Positions 40,116-48,904 of a stretch of 64,000 bases of DNA are shown piece by piece. The notes under the pieces are model-generated. The model did no database searches. It worked only from the letters and a program-made list of their open reading frames with translations, and was not told where the DNA came from. Both the position numbers and the translations under genes were made by a program. The stretch lies in the NCBI GenBank assembly GCA_903919715.1, contig CAIXJC010000010.1:62001-126000 (forward strand), written 5' to 3'. This stretch comes from an uncultured bacterium (GTDB lineage Bacteria; Planctomycetota; Phycisphaerae; Phycisphaerales; SM1A02). Each line of letters starts with the position of its first letter. Position 1 is the stretch's first letter.

Positions 40116-40388
40116 TTAGCGCTGTTGGAGATATTCATCGATGCGGTCTGCCTTGCGCATCAGAAATGGAATGTGCTCTTCGCTCGATTTCATTAAGCGT
40201 TGCAGGACCTTCAGTGTCTGGTCGAACTCCTCTGCAAACTTCTGCTGCTCCTGATCCCGCCACGATTGAGCAAGCGTGTTCATCCGACCGCCGATTGTCG
40301 AAATGCCCGACTGCAAGTCTTGGTTGAATTTGCGTAAATCAGCGGCGAAACGACGAAGTTCATTGGGATCGACAACTGCTTTTGCCAT
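40116..40388 (-). CDS. WXG100-like small helical protein (type VII secretion target)
   Basis: A 90-residue protein with the size and layout of WXG100 (EsxA/ESAT-6) proteins: two long amphipathic helices (about 8-38 and 46-88) with a central turn SWRDQEQQKF at residues 42-51. The Trp (W43) is in the canonical place; the turn is W-x-D rather than W-x-G. A helix-2 F-x-E-x-F pattern (KFAEEF) follows, as in many family members. Such proteins are secreted as dimers by FtsK-type ATPases, and one is encoded three genes downstream. The gene heads the operon, with only 31 bp to the divergent dehydrogenase start. Confidence 0.85.
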   Translation of the reverse strand: MAKAVVDPNELRRFAADLRKFNQDLQSGISTIGGRMNTLAQSWRDQEQQKFAEEFDQTLKVLQRLMKSSEEHIPFLMRKADRIDEYLQQR

Positions 40389-40419
40389 GCAAGAAGTGTA
40401 GCGGTGCTAGCCTGACCGA

Positions 40420-41859
40420 ATGCAAGATCGAAATCTCATCGGCGGCGAATGGCGGACGGCTCACAGTCGAGAGACATTCCCAGTTCATGATGCAGCAACT
40501 GGAGAACTCTTAGCGAACGTTCCGCGCTGCGGCGCATCGGAAGCCAAGGATGCGATTGACGCTGCCACGGCTGCACTGCGCGGATGGAGTGGAGTTTCTC
40601 CAACCGAACGCGCCGTTTTCCTGACCTCCATCGCCCAAGCGCTGCGTGAACGTCGAACCCAACTTGCGGAGATCATCACGGCAGAATGCGGTAAGCCGCT
40701 CGATGAGGCGCAAGGGGAGGTGGATTATGGCGCCGACTATTTCCTCTCTGCAGCGGACGAAGCGAATCGTTTACAGAGCGAGACGATCAAGTCTCGCCGA
40801 CCTGATCGAGCGATGATTGCCATTCCAGAGCCCGTTGGCGTCGTCGCTGCCATCACGCCATGGAACTTTCCACTTGCAATGCTTGCCCGCAAAACGGCAC
40901 CAGCACTTGCTGTTGGATGCACGCAAGTCGTCAAGCCCGCCGAGTTAACACCGCTGACAGCCCTCGCCTATGGCCAATTGCTAATCGACGTCGGACTGCC
41001 CGCTGGCGTGGTGAATGTGATCACGGGCGATCCAGCGGTAATCGGTCAGGCATGGCTTGGGGATGGAAGAGTCCGAAAATTATCCTTTACGGGATCGACC
41101 GCCGTTGGACGTTTGCTGATGAAATTGGCAGCAGATCAAGTGGTCCGACTCTCACTCGAGCTCGGCGGTCACGCACCCTTCATCGTTTTCAGTGATGCGG
41201 ACATTCCAACTGCCGTTGCAGCAGCCGTGAATGGAAAGTTCCGCGTCGCAGGTCAGACATGTGTTTGTCCAAATCGATTCATCGTGGCAAATGAGGTTTA
41301 TGACGAGTTCGTCTCCAAGTTCGCTGCATCTGCAAGCAGTTTGAAAATCGGCCGAGGGCGGGATGCTGGCGTCCGGGTTGGACCACTCATTGATGACCGA
41401 GCAGTCACCAGAATTCGCAATCAAATTCAGGATGCGGTCGCCCGAGGCGCGACGATTGTCACAGGCGGTACGACCGTCCCAGTCGAAGGATGCTTGGACC
41501 GATTCTTTGCGCCGACAGTCCTTGCCAATGCGACCTCTGACATGCTCTGCTTTCGCGAAGAGACATTTGGACCACTTGCTCCAGTGGCAACGTTCCAAAC
41601 GGAAGCACAAGCTATCGAAATCGCAAACGCCACGCCTTATGGGTTGGCGAGTTACGTTTTCTCAAGCGATTCAGCTCGAATCGAACGCATCACCCGTCAA
41701 CTGAACTACGGAATAGTCGGCGTGAACACAGGAGTGATCAGCGACGCCTACGCACCATTTGGTGGCCGTGGATGGTCAGGCTTCGGCCGCGAGGGCGGTC
41801 GATGGGGGATCGAGGAATACATCTCGTGGAAGTATGTCTGCGCATCGGTGAATGCGTAA
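40420..41859 (+). CDS. gabD: NAD(P)-dependent succinate-semialdehyde dehydrogenase (aldehyde dehydrogenase family)
   Basis: A 479-residue aldehyde dehydrogenase closest in pattern to GabD-type succinate-semialdehyde dehydrogenases. ITPWNFPLAMLARKTAPALA and VKPAELTPLTALA bind the cofactor, LSFTGSTAVGR is the Rossmann turn, LELGGHAPFIV holds the general-base Glu, and GQTCVCPNRFIV the nucleophilic Cys. The CVCPNR sequence and the CFREETFGPLAPV and FGGRGWSGFGREGG blocks fit the GabD group, which oxidises succinate semialdehyde to succinate. No GABA transaminase gene is adjacent, so the substrate is not certain. The stop lies 3 bp from the convergent rpoD stop. Confidence 0.88.
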   Translation: MQDRNLIGGEWRTAHSRETFPVHDAATGELLANVPRCGASEAKDAIDAATAALRGWSGVSPTERAVFLTSIAQALRERRTQLAEIITAECGKPLDEAQGEVDYGADYFLSAADEANRLQSETIKSRRPDRAMIAIPEPVGVVAAITPWNFPLAMLARKTAPALAVGCTQVVKPAELTPLTALAYGQLLIDVGLPAGVVNVITGDPAVIGQAWLGDGRVRKLSFTGSTAVGRLLMKLAADQVVRLSLELGGHAPFIVFSDADIPTAVAAAVNGKFRVAGQTCVCPNRFIVANEVYDEFVSKFAASASSLKIGRGRDAGVRVGPLIDDRAVTRIRNQIQDAVARGATIVTGGTTVPVEGCLDRFFAPTVLANATSDMLCFREETFGPLAPVATFQTEAQAIEIANATPYGLASYVFSSDSARIERITRQLNYGIVGVNTGVISDAYAPFGGRGWSGFGREGGRWGIEEYISWKYVCASVNA

Positions 41860-41862
41860 AAA

Positions 41863-43776
41863 TCATTCCGCCGTTGGTGGAACCTCGATATCGCCTTCTT
41901 CATCACCCTGCATAAAACTCGTGAGCCGTTGTCGGCGCACTGGGTGTTGAAGTTTGCGAAGCGCCTTGCTCTCGACTTGTCGAACGCGCTCACGCGTGAC
42001 CTTGAAAATGCGACCGACCTCTTCCAAGGTGTACGTGTAACCATCTCCAATGCCGTAACGAAGTTTCAATATCTCACGTTCGCGGTAGGTGAGGGTCTTC
42101 AAGACGTCATTGATTCGCGTACGCAACATTTCGCTCGCTGCTGAGATGCTTGGCGCCTCTTGACGTTCGTCTTCGATGAAATCACCGAAGTGAGAATCTT
42201 CACTCTCGCCGACTGGTCGATCAAGCGAAATCGGATGACGCGAAATCTTCAACACGCGCTTCACTTCTTCGACGGGCATCTTCGCCTTTGCTGCGATTTC
42301 GTCATGATTTGGTTCATGTCCGAGCTCCTGCAAGAGATGCTTCTGGATATTGCGAAGCTTCGACATCGTTTCAATCATGTGAACCGGTACGCGGATTGTT
42401 CGGGCATGATCCGCAATCGCACGAGTAATCGCCTGACGAATCCACCACGTCGCATACGTCGAGAACTTGTAGCCACGCTTGTATTCATACTTATCAACGG
42501 CTCGCATCAGACCCGTGTTGCCTTCCTGAATGATGTCCAGGAACGGCAATCCGCGGTTGCGATACTTCTTGGCGATCGAAACGACAAGGCGCAGATTTCC
42601 GCCAGAAAGGGCACGCTTCGCGAGTTCGTGCTCGACGAAGATCTGTCCAATGGCACGAACGCGCTTGGCGAGGTCCGTCGGTGATTCGAGCACCAAATTC
42701 TGAAGTCCTGCAAGTTCTTCTCGCCGCACTTGAGAGTCCTCGGCGTCATAACGCTCTGGATTCTTATCGCTCCGCTCGATGAGTCGAGCCAACTCCTCGC
42801 ACTTGCGATTCACGGAATTGAGTTTGCGCATCAGCGGCTGAATGCGTCCGGTACGAAGGCAGCATTCCTCAATCAGCGTCGAAATTCGCCGACGATTTGC
42901 CCACAACTTTTGACGGATGGACTCGACGCGGTCTTCAGGAAGTCCGCCAGCTTCGAGCTGACTCCACAACTTATTATTCTGGTCGAGCTTTATGCGAACC
43001 GTCGTGAGGTTGTACGGAATACGCGACGCAATCCGATCCTTCGCATTTGACTCCGCGGTGGAAATACGCATCGTTCGATCGAACGGGAGCGTCCCTTCAT
43101 GGACCTGCTGCAGAATGTCAACCGCTTGGGAAGCACAATATTCGCTCTCCAATACCATTCGGCGAAAGATGTAGCGACTCATTTCAATCTTCTTCGCAAG
43201 ACGGATTTCTTCCTCGCGAGTCAAGAGTGGAATGGATCCCATCTGAGTGAGGTACATCCGAATCGGATCATCAATTCGAACTGGATTTGTCTCGGCGATT
43301 GCCAAATCAAGCGATCCTTGGAGATCGTCATCGAGTCCATCGTCCTCCATCGCGAATGCATCAGCGCTACTGGCAACGCCACCATCTTGTTGGCGAACTT
43401 TGAGTCGTGCAGCAGCAACAGCTGCTGCCGCAGCGCCTACAAGTGGTCGCGGCGCCGCCGGAATAGCGGGGGTTGCAGGAGGATGATCTGCACCTTGGGC
43501 GCGTCGAACCTTCTTGTCCGTATCGCGCAAAAAGCGCAAATCTGTTTGAAGTTGAGCAGGAAAGGCGCGATGCCCAGCACGGCGCATTTCGATTTCGTCG
43601 ATGAGCACAATGTTGTTCTGTGCAAGCAACACCAACAACTCGTCGAGTGGATACGGATCGATAAAGTCATCTGGAAGGCATGTATTCAGTTCTTCGTAAC
43701 TGATCCATCCGCGCTTGCGGCCGGCATGAACGAGGGAACGAAGAACGGGGTGTAATTCTTGAAGGACAAGACTCAT
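41863..43776 (-). CDS. rpoD: Primary RNA polymerase sigma factor RpoD (sigma-70)
   Basis: A 637-residue group 1 sigma factor. It has an N-terminal region-1.1-like domain (about 1-100), then an Ala/Pro-rich linker (about 100-155), region 1.2 ([20 protein letters not shown]), and a long non-conserved region. Region 2 follows ([60 protein letters not shown]), then region 3 ([17 protein letters not shown]) and region 4 ([37 protein letters not shown]). The ATG at 43776 has AAGGAG eight bases upstream; a TTG at 43782 is too close to it. It follows dnaG by 86 bp on the same strand, the classic dnaG-rpoD order, without rpsU. Confidence 0.97.
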   Translation of the reverse strand: MSLVLQELHPVLRSLVHAGRKRGWISYEELNTCLPDDFIDPYPLDELLVLLAQNNIVLIDEIEMRRAGHRAFPAQLQTDLRFLRDTDKKVRRAQGADHPPATPAIPAAPRPLVGAAAAAVAAARLKVRQQDGGVASSADAFAMEDDGLDDDLQGSLDLAIAETNPVRIDDPIRMYLTQMGSIPLLTREEEIRLAKKIEMSRYIFRRMVLESEYCASQAVDILQQVHEGTLPFDRTMRISTAESNAKDRIASRIPYNLTTVRIKLDQNNKLWSQLEAGGLPEDRVESIRQKLWANRRRISTLIEECCLRTGRIQPLMRKLNSVNRKCEELARLIERSDKNPERYDAEDSQVRREELAGLQNLVLESPTDLAKRVRAIGQIFVEHELAKRALSGGNLRLVVSIAKKYRNRGLPFLDIIQEGNTGLMRAVDKYEYKRGYKFSTYATWWIRQAITRAIADHARTIRVPVHMIETMSKLRNIQKHLLQELGHEPNHDEIAAKAKMPVEEVKRVLKISRHPISLDRPVGESEDSHFGDFIEDERQEAPSISAASEMLRTRINDVLKTLTYREREILKLRYGIGDGYTYTLEEVGRIFKVTRERVRQVESKALRKLQHPVRRQRLTSFMQGDEEGDIEVPPTAE

Positions 43777-43862
43777 GATCAATACTCCTTAATTCAATAC
43801 TCGCGTCGGTATTTCCCGACCAGTATTGCTGGGTGAAAAAAGAACACAAAACACTTGCATCG

Positions 43863-45761
43863 TCATGATGCGCTCCTCGCCGTCCTGGCGATTGCAGAAG
43901 GTCGTGGACCTGCGGCACGGATCAATCCAAGCCGCTGAGCCAATTCCTCGGGTGTCGTAGCAGTCGGTGCCGATGCGAGATGAAGGCGGCGATTGAGTCG
44001 ATCAAGCGCACGCGCGGCAGTGATCAGACCGATACGCGCATCCGTTTCCCGCTCAAATCGTCTCGTTCCGAGCATGTACAAATCGGTTGCCAGAGTCTTC
44101 ATCGCCGGATCCGAAAGTTCCGCAAGCAGATCCTGCACTGCGAATTTCTTTCCATCTTCGAGCCAATGAAAAATAGGCGTGTAAAGCGTTCGTGCTGCGA
44201 CATCTTCGAGTGAGGAAGGCACGATGAACTCGCTCAACGGAGCGGCATCGCCTTCTTCGTGAGAGATGCGAATGTCGCTCGTCGACGGCCAAGCAATCAA
44301 GATCGAGAGGAAATCTCTTTCGGCACTTCCGCGTGCGTTCGCGGCTGGAATCTCAATAGGCTCGATCGTTGCCACAGCGTCACGCGGTGGCGCGGCACGA
44401 CGGCTCGCATTCAGAACACTTTCGATTTCGGCGACAGGAACGCCACTCGTTGCAGCGATCGAATCGATCACGAATCTGCGGCGAATACCATCGAGCGTCC
44501 CAAGACCGAGTGAGACGAGTTTCGCCAACATCGCTTCCACTGTTTTCTGACGCGCTGAGAGTCCAGGACGGGCATCCAATTCCTGCCGAAAGTTTCCGAC
44601 GAGGTGGGTCAACGCATCTTGTGATTGTTCGATCGCCTGATCAAATCGCTCTCGTCCGCCAGGCTGGCGAAGTAATTCATCGGGATCGAGTTGATCGGGA
44701 AGCGTGCAGATCTTCAGATCGACGGGAGCTGCGAAGAAAATTTCCAGAGCGCGATCCGCAGCGCGTTGACCAGCGGAGTCGCCATCAAACAGAAGCACGA
44801 TCGTGTCGCAGAGTCGTTGGAGAACGCGGGCATGATCACGCGTCAGTGCGGTGCCAAGAGTTGCGACGACATTTTCGATTCCCGCTCGATGACATGCGAT
44901 GACGTCCGTATAGCCCTCGGTGATGATCGCCGTGCGAGAGTGGATGATCGCGCGCTTTGCCAAGTGAATTCCATACAAGGACTTTGATTTGTGAAACAGC
45001 GCACTTTCAGGGCTATTTAAGTACTTCGGCTCGTCCTCAGGGTCGATGGATCGAGCGCCGAATGCGATGCATCGACCAAGTTCGTCCGCAATCGGAAACA
45101 TCACACGATTGCGGAATCCATCGACGAGCGATCCACGACGTCGCAGAAGACCTGCAGCCTCGAATGAAGCTCGCATAACAGCAGGATCAACCGCGTCTTC
45201 GCCGCTCTGGCTTTGATGCGAAGCAAGTTTTTCAACATAGTTCGCCAATCCATCCCCGGCGGCAGGTGCTGCACCGAGACCGAACCGTTCAATCATGTCT
45301 GCACTGATCCCACGATCTGCAAGAGCTTTTCTTGCTGCAGTTCCCAGCGTGGAATCGCTCAAAGTCCTACCGAAGAATCTCAACGCCGCATCGTTTGCAC
45401 GACGAAGCGATGCAGGACTCTGCGGATCCGCCGCACGAGGAGAGTCTGATCCTCTTGCTTGAAGTTGAATCCCCGCGCGCTGCGCAAGAAAACGGAGCGC
45501 CTCCAAGAAATCCATGCGGTGATAGTTCACCATGAAGTCAATTGCATTTCCGCTCGCGCCGCATGCGAAACAGTTATAAAACGCATTGCCTTTGTGAGTG
45601 ACGACTGAAAATGACGGCCGGCGATCTTCGTGAAACGGACAAAGCCCCATATGCTCGCGACCCTTTGGCCGAAGCACAACTGACTCGCCCACGAGGGACA
45701 CGAGGTCAGTCAGCTCGAGAACACGGTCTCGGTCGGATGAATCTGAGCGGGAGGGGATCAT
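43863..45761 (-). CDS. dnaG: DNA primase
   Basis: A 632-residue replicative primase. The N-terminal zinc ribbon reads CPFHEDRRPSFSV...NCFACGASGNAIDF with the CHC2 ligands. A catalytic core follows (YLNSPESALFHKSKSLYGIH), then TOPRIM motifs (IITEGYTDVIACHRAGI with the metal-binding Glu, LLFDGDSAGQRAADRAL with Asp-x-Asp) and a C-terminal DnaB-interaction region (about 430-600) that is poorly conserved. The ATG at 45761 has A/T-rich upstream sequence and no strong ribosome-binding site. A 549 bp non-coding stretch precedes it. Confidence 0.97.
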   Translation of the reverse strand: MIPSRSDSSDRDRVLELTDLVSLVGESVVLRPKGREHMGLCPFHEDRRPSFSVVTHKGNAFYNCFACGASGNAIDFMVNYHRMDFLEALRFLAQRAGIQLQARGSDSPRAADPQSPASLRRANDAALRFFGRTLSDSTLGTAARKALADRGISADMIERFGLGAAPAAGDGLANYVEKLASHQSQSGEDAVDPAVMRASFEAAGLLRRRGSLVDGFRNRVMFPIADELGRCIAFGARSIDPEDEPKYLNSPESALFHKSKSLYGIHLAKRAIIHSRTAIITEGYTDVIACHRAGIENVVATLGTALTRDHARVLQRLCDTIVLLFDGDSAGQRAADRALEIFFAAPVDLKICTLPDQLDPDELLRQPGGRERFDQAIEQSQDALTHLVGNFRQELDARPGLSARQKTVEAMLAKLVSLGLGTLDGIRRRFVIDSIAATSGVPVAEIESVLNASRRAAPPRDAVATIEPIEIPAANARGSAERDFLSILIAWPSTSDIRISHEEGDAAPLSEFIVPSSLEDVAARTLYTPIFHWLEDGKKFAVQDLLAELSDPAMKTLATDLYMLGTRRFERETDARIGLITAARALDRLNRRLHLASAPTATTPEELAQRLGLIRAAGPRPSAIARTARSAS

Positions 45762-46310
45762 TTTTAAAAACGAAACGATTTGGAAGCCTATGCCTGTGAT
45801 GGTTGACGATTCTTTTTCTAACGCCGTTTTCTAGACAATTCCGAGTCCTTCGGAATACTGCGATTTTCTCTTGAAAATTTGAATCCGTCCGATTTCTGAA
45901 GCAGAACATCTTGAGTCACAAGAGCGAAACCAGCCATCGAATGAAGATGGTTGGAACCCCTAAACAAGTCTTCTGATCCAAAACCGAAACCGCTGGATCC
46001 AAACTCAAACAAGTGGCGGTTCGGACTGAGGCGTCACCGAAGCGACGGACCATCCAAACCAATGTCACCGGGAAACCGGCTTCTAGCAGGGAGTTTTTGC
46101 CCAAGTCTCAAAGCGCCAGCCGTGGCATTTTGGATTGACTTGGAGGGCGTGAAGTCCTCTGCGATCGGAATGACACTACACCCGAAAAACGCATTCGTCA
46201 AGAAAACAAACGAAAAAAATTTACGATAATCAAATCAAAGCGTTTATTCACTTGCGTGAACGCTTCAAATCTACGCCTTCTCCAATGAATCCGACCCCAA
46301 ATCAAGAAAA
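45762..46310. other. 549 bp non-coding gap between rpmB and dnaG, rich in hairpins
   Basis: No convincing gene is visible on either strand; short open frames here are unlike known proteins. It holds several inverted repeats: ATTCCGA/TCGGAAT (45838-45856), CCAGCCATC/GATGGTTGG (about 45930-45953) and a GAAA loop closed by CCGG/CCGG (about 46069-46080), plus a bulged stem near 46238-46265 just past rpmB. The dnaG promoter should lie here. The density of stems would fit a non-coding RNA or long leader on the minus strand. I could not match it to RNase P, tmRNA or SRP RNA by eye. Confidence 0.45.
46238..46265 (-). terminator. Possible terminator of rpmB
   Basis: Arms AAGCG (46238-46242) and CGCTT (46261-46265), with inner arms TTCAC and GTGAA and a small bulge, form a hairpin about 46 bp after the rpmB stop. 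The minus-strand sequence after it is T-rich (TTTGATTTGATT) but not an uninterrupted run. Confidence 0.4.
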
Positions 46311-46583
46311 TCAGGCTGAAACAGCTAGTTTTCTTGTGTAGGCGAATTTTCGTCGAATTGGCTTAACCACCAATCCAGTGCGAATTGCACGAGTGCTTGC
46401 CAATAATCGCACTGGCTTGCCATCAACCAACGCTTTCACTCGCTGCAAATTCGGTCTGAATTTACGCTTGGTAACGCTGGTGGTCTTGATGCCGACTCCA
46501 CCGAGGTACTTCGCCTTACCACGACGGGTAATTCGGTTTCCAGTGGTTGTACGGGCTCCAGTAAAAAAGCAAACGCGTGGCAT
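46311..46583 (-). CDS. rpmB: 50S ribosomal protein L28
   Basis: A 90-residue ribosomal protein L28 of the large subunit. It starts with PRVCFFTGARTTTGNRITRR, the typical L28 N-terminus, and contains TKRKFRPNLQRVKALVDGKP and VKPIRRKFAYTRKLA in the right order. Only one of the zinc-site cysteines seen in some L28 paralogues is present, so this is the non-zinc form. The ATG at 46583 follows GGAGAGAAC. It stands alone, with msrC-clpX upstream on the same strand and no other ribosomal protein gene beside it. Confidence 0.95.
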   Translation of the reverse strand: MPRVCFFTGARTTTGNRITRRGKAKYLGGVGIKTTSVTKRKFRPNLQRVKALVDGKPVRLLASTRAIRTGLVVKPIRRKFAYTRKLAVSA

Positions 46584-46647
46584 GTGTTCTCTCCGAGGGG
46601 TCGAGAAGAATACTCAAACCCGTAAAGAAATGCAAGTCTCCCCAAAG

Positions 46648-47127
46648 TTACTGGCAAGAAAGTCCAGACAATTGGAGGACTTTGGCCAAATTGTTCTGGC
46701 ATTCAAGGTCGAAATGACCAATTCGGTGGCTATCTGCATCTAAAACCCCCCAAACGGAACCGTCCAAATTGAAGCAGGGAAGGACCAGTTCGCTTTGATC
46801 GAGCGGGTCGCATGCAATGTAGCCCGTTCCAAGTTCACGAACATCACGAACAAGAAAGGGCAAACGCGCTAAGAGGCATCGCCCGCACGCACCGTGCAAC
46901 CCAATCGGACTGCACGCAGGCTTGTCGCGGCGTGGCCCTAAAACAAGGCGACATTCTGCGTCCTGGCTTGGACAGTCCACATAAAAACCAATCCACGACA
47001 ACCCGGTGGGTGAGAGTGTGGTCCACAAGAGATCGACTAACGCACTCATGCGCTCGGTGCGATCCGCCGTGATGTCACGAATTCGACCCGCGCGAACCAG
47101 AATCTCTTGCCAATGCGTCGTGGTCAC
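46648..47127 (-). CDS. msrC: GAF-domain free methionine-(R)-sulfoxide reductase
   Basis: A 159-residue stand-alone GAF-domain protein of the fRMsr group, which reduces free methionine-R-sulfoxide. Family blocks are [32 protein letters not shown] and [20 protein letters not shown]. The three redox-related cysteines found in the family (PAC, GAC and IAC) are all present, so activity is likely. It starts with a GTG overlapping the clpX stop by 4 bp (GTGA), hence it is translationally coupled to clpX and is the last gene of the tig-clpX run. A protein quality control and oxidative stress link is inferred. Confidence 0.85.
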   Translation of the reverse strand: MTTTHWQEILVRAGRIRDITADRTERMSALVDLLWTTLSPTGLSWIGFYVDCPSQDAECRLVLGPRRDKPACSPIGLHGACGRCLLARLPFLVRDVRELGTGYIACDPLDQSELVLPCFNLDGSVWGVLDADSHRIGHFDLECQNNLAKVLQLSGLSCQ

Positions 47128-48545
47128 GCGCTTTCACGCGTGCGTTGCCGCACGGATTCCAAATCGATTTTTCCTTGACGAATTGATGCCTCGTCGATTC
47201 GGTATGTCGTATTGGCATTATCGAGTTCAGGAAGTTGGTACATCAGATCCGTCATAAGTTCATCGACGACTGCACGCAATCCGCGTGCTCCTGTTTGCCG
47301 TTCCATTGCACGGTCTGCGATTGCTTCAAGAGCACCAATAGTAAATTCGAGCGATGTGTTCTCGAGACGGAAGAGATGCTGATACTGCTTCACAAGCGCA
47401 TTCTTCGGTTCGGTCAAGATCTGAATCATCGCAGCGCGATTGAGTGGCATCAATGCGCAGAGCACTGGCAGACGGCCAATCAACTCTGGAATGAGACCGA
47501 ATTCCAACAAGTCATCTGGCTGAATTTGACTCAACATCGCGCTGTCATCTTCGGCCTTCGTGATCGTATGAACTCCATCCGTCGAGAAGCCAATGCGCCG
47601 CTTCCCGATACGTCGTCGGACAATGTCGTCGATGCCAACGAATGATCCGCCGCAGATAAAGAGAATATGGGTGGTATCGAGTTGGATGTACTGCTGCTCA
47701 GGGTGCTTCCGTCCACCTTGCGGTGGAACATTGGCAACGGTTCCTTCGAGCATCTTCAGGAGCGATTGCTGTACGCCCTCGCCGGAAACATCGCGCGTAA
47801 TGGAAACATTGCCGCTCGTCTTGCCGATCTTGTCGATCTCATCGATGTAGATGATTCCGCGCTGTGCAGCCTCCACATCGAAGTCTGCCGCTTGCAGCAA
47901 TTTCAGCAGAAGATTCTCAACATCTTCTCCGACATAGCCAGCCTCGGTCAACGTCGTCGCATCACCAATGGCGAATGGCACATTGAGAATTCGCGCGAGC
48001 GTTCGCGCAAGCAGCGTCTTGCCCGTTCCAGTTGGACCGACGAGCAAGACATTGCTCTTATCCAATTCGACAGGCGCATCGGAATTGTCAATTTGTGTCA
48101 ACCGCTTGTAGTGATTGTGCACTGCGACCGACAACGAAATCTTTGCGCGATCTTGATCGATCACATATTGATCAAGATATTCCTTGATTTGTCGCGGCGA
48201 AGGAATCTGCGTCAGCGCCGGAGCGGCGCCAGTGACTCGACGCTTTTCCTGCTTAAAAATGTTTTGGCAAAGATCCGTGCAATTTGCACAGATATAGACA
48301 TCGTTTGGACCTTCGACCATCGGTCCAACTTCACGACTTGTCTTGCCGCAAAAACTGCATGTAGTGACTTTCTTCCCGCGAAAACCGCCGTCGCCACCGG
48401 AACCACCAGATCCAACTGATCCGCCTCCGCCGCTCGTTGCTGGTCCCGACGAACCGAGTCCGCCATCGCGCGATCCGCCTCGGCGACCGCCGTTTCCTGG
48501 AGCTGCCGCGGAAGTCGAGAGTTGTTTCTTTGAAAGTTTTTTCAT
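47124..48545 (-). CDS. clpX: ATP-dependent Clp protease ATP-binding subunit ClpX
   Basis: A 473-residue AAA+ unfoldase that feeds substrates to ClpP. The C4 zinc-binding domain is [17 protein letters not shown]...CANCTDLC. Walker A is [13 protein letters not shown], Walker [13 protein letters not shown], the pore-loop region [15 protein letters not shown], and the ClpP-contacting IGF motif is present as RIGFS. The ATG at 48545 (MKKLSKKQ) is 1 bp after the upstream gene. A Gly/Ser-rich segment of about 50 residues (about 10-58) precedes the zinc domain; normal ClpX proteins have only about 10 residues there. No clpP lies in this operon or window. Confidence 0.96.
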   Translation of the reverse strand: MKKLSKKQLSTSAAAPGNGGRRGGSRDGGLGSSGPATSGGGGSVGSGGSGGDGGFRGKKVTTCSFCGKTSREVGPMVEGPNDVYICANCTDLCQNIFKQEKRRVTGAAPALTQIPSPRQIKEYLDQYVIDQDRAKISLSVAVHNHYKRLTQIDNSDAPVELDKSNVLLVGPTGTGKTLLARTLARILNVPFAIGDATTLTEAGYVGEDVENLLLKLLQAADFDVEAAQRGIIYIDEIDKIGKTSGNVSITRDVSGEGVQQSLLKMLEGTVANVPPQGGRKHPEQQYIQLDTTHILFICGGSFVGIDDIVRRRIGKRRIGFSTDGVHTITKAEDDSAMLSQIQPDDLLEFGLIPELIGRLPVLCALMPLNRAAMIQILTEPKNALVKQYQHLFRLENTSLEFTIGALEAIADRAMERQTGARGLRAVVDELMTDLMYQLPELDNANTTYRIDEASIRQGKIDLESVRQRTRESA

Positions 48546-48546
48546 T

Positions 48547-48891
48547 TTATTTGCGCTTGTTCGGAGTGTACTTCGCATCACTCGATTTGGCTGCCGATTG
48601 CTTCTTCACTTGTGCAATCATCGCATCGCGGGCAGACTGGAATTCCAACGGAGTAATATCGCCAGACTCGAGCATGTCTCGAAGATCTCCAAGTGTAAAT
48701 CCAATCGGATCATTACTGTCTCGCCGCATCCAGCGGCGAATGAAGTACATGCACAAGACCCCGAAAAACACAATTGCGATCAGCCAACCCAACACGGGCA
48801 AGATTGATCCGCCCACATCCCCGACATTCGTCATGGACGGAACTTGAGCCAGGAATTGACCATTTGCCAAGGATGTGATCATCATCGGCAT
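48547..48891 (-). CDS. Small single-pass membrane protein with SHOCT-like C-terminus
   Basis: A protein of about 114 residues with a single transmembrane helix ([20 protein letters not shown], about 31-50) and a basic stretch (RRWMRR) on the cytoplasmic side. The short C-terminal domain ([20 protein letters not shown]) resembles SHOCT or similar two-helix modules with the L-x-x-x-GxIT-x-x-E-F pattern. The start could be 48891, 48885 or 48882; AGGAG lies nearest to all three. It sits between tig and clpX with gaps of 13 and 1 bp, exactly where clpP is found in most bacteria. Function is unknown. Confidence 0.75.
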   Translation of the reverse strand: MPMMITSLANGQFLAQVPSMTNVGDVGGSILPVLGWLIAIVFFGVLCMYFIRRWMRRDSNDPIGFTLGDLRDMLESGDITPLEFQSARDAMIAQVKKQSAAKSSDAKYTPNKRK

Positions 48892-48904
48892 GCGCTCCTG
48901 ACGT

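Noticed and set aside
45951-46229. Small plus-strand gene (92 codons) between rpmB and dnaG
   Set aside because: No ribosome-binding site and no recognisable domain; the composition resembles non-coding sequence.
45762-46310. RNase P RNA, tmRNA or 4.5S RNA in the rpmB-dnaG gap
   Set aside because: None of the conserved sequence blocks I know of (for example GAGGAAAGTCC of RNase P, or a tRNA-like end and peptide-tag frame of tmRNA) was found on either strand.
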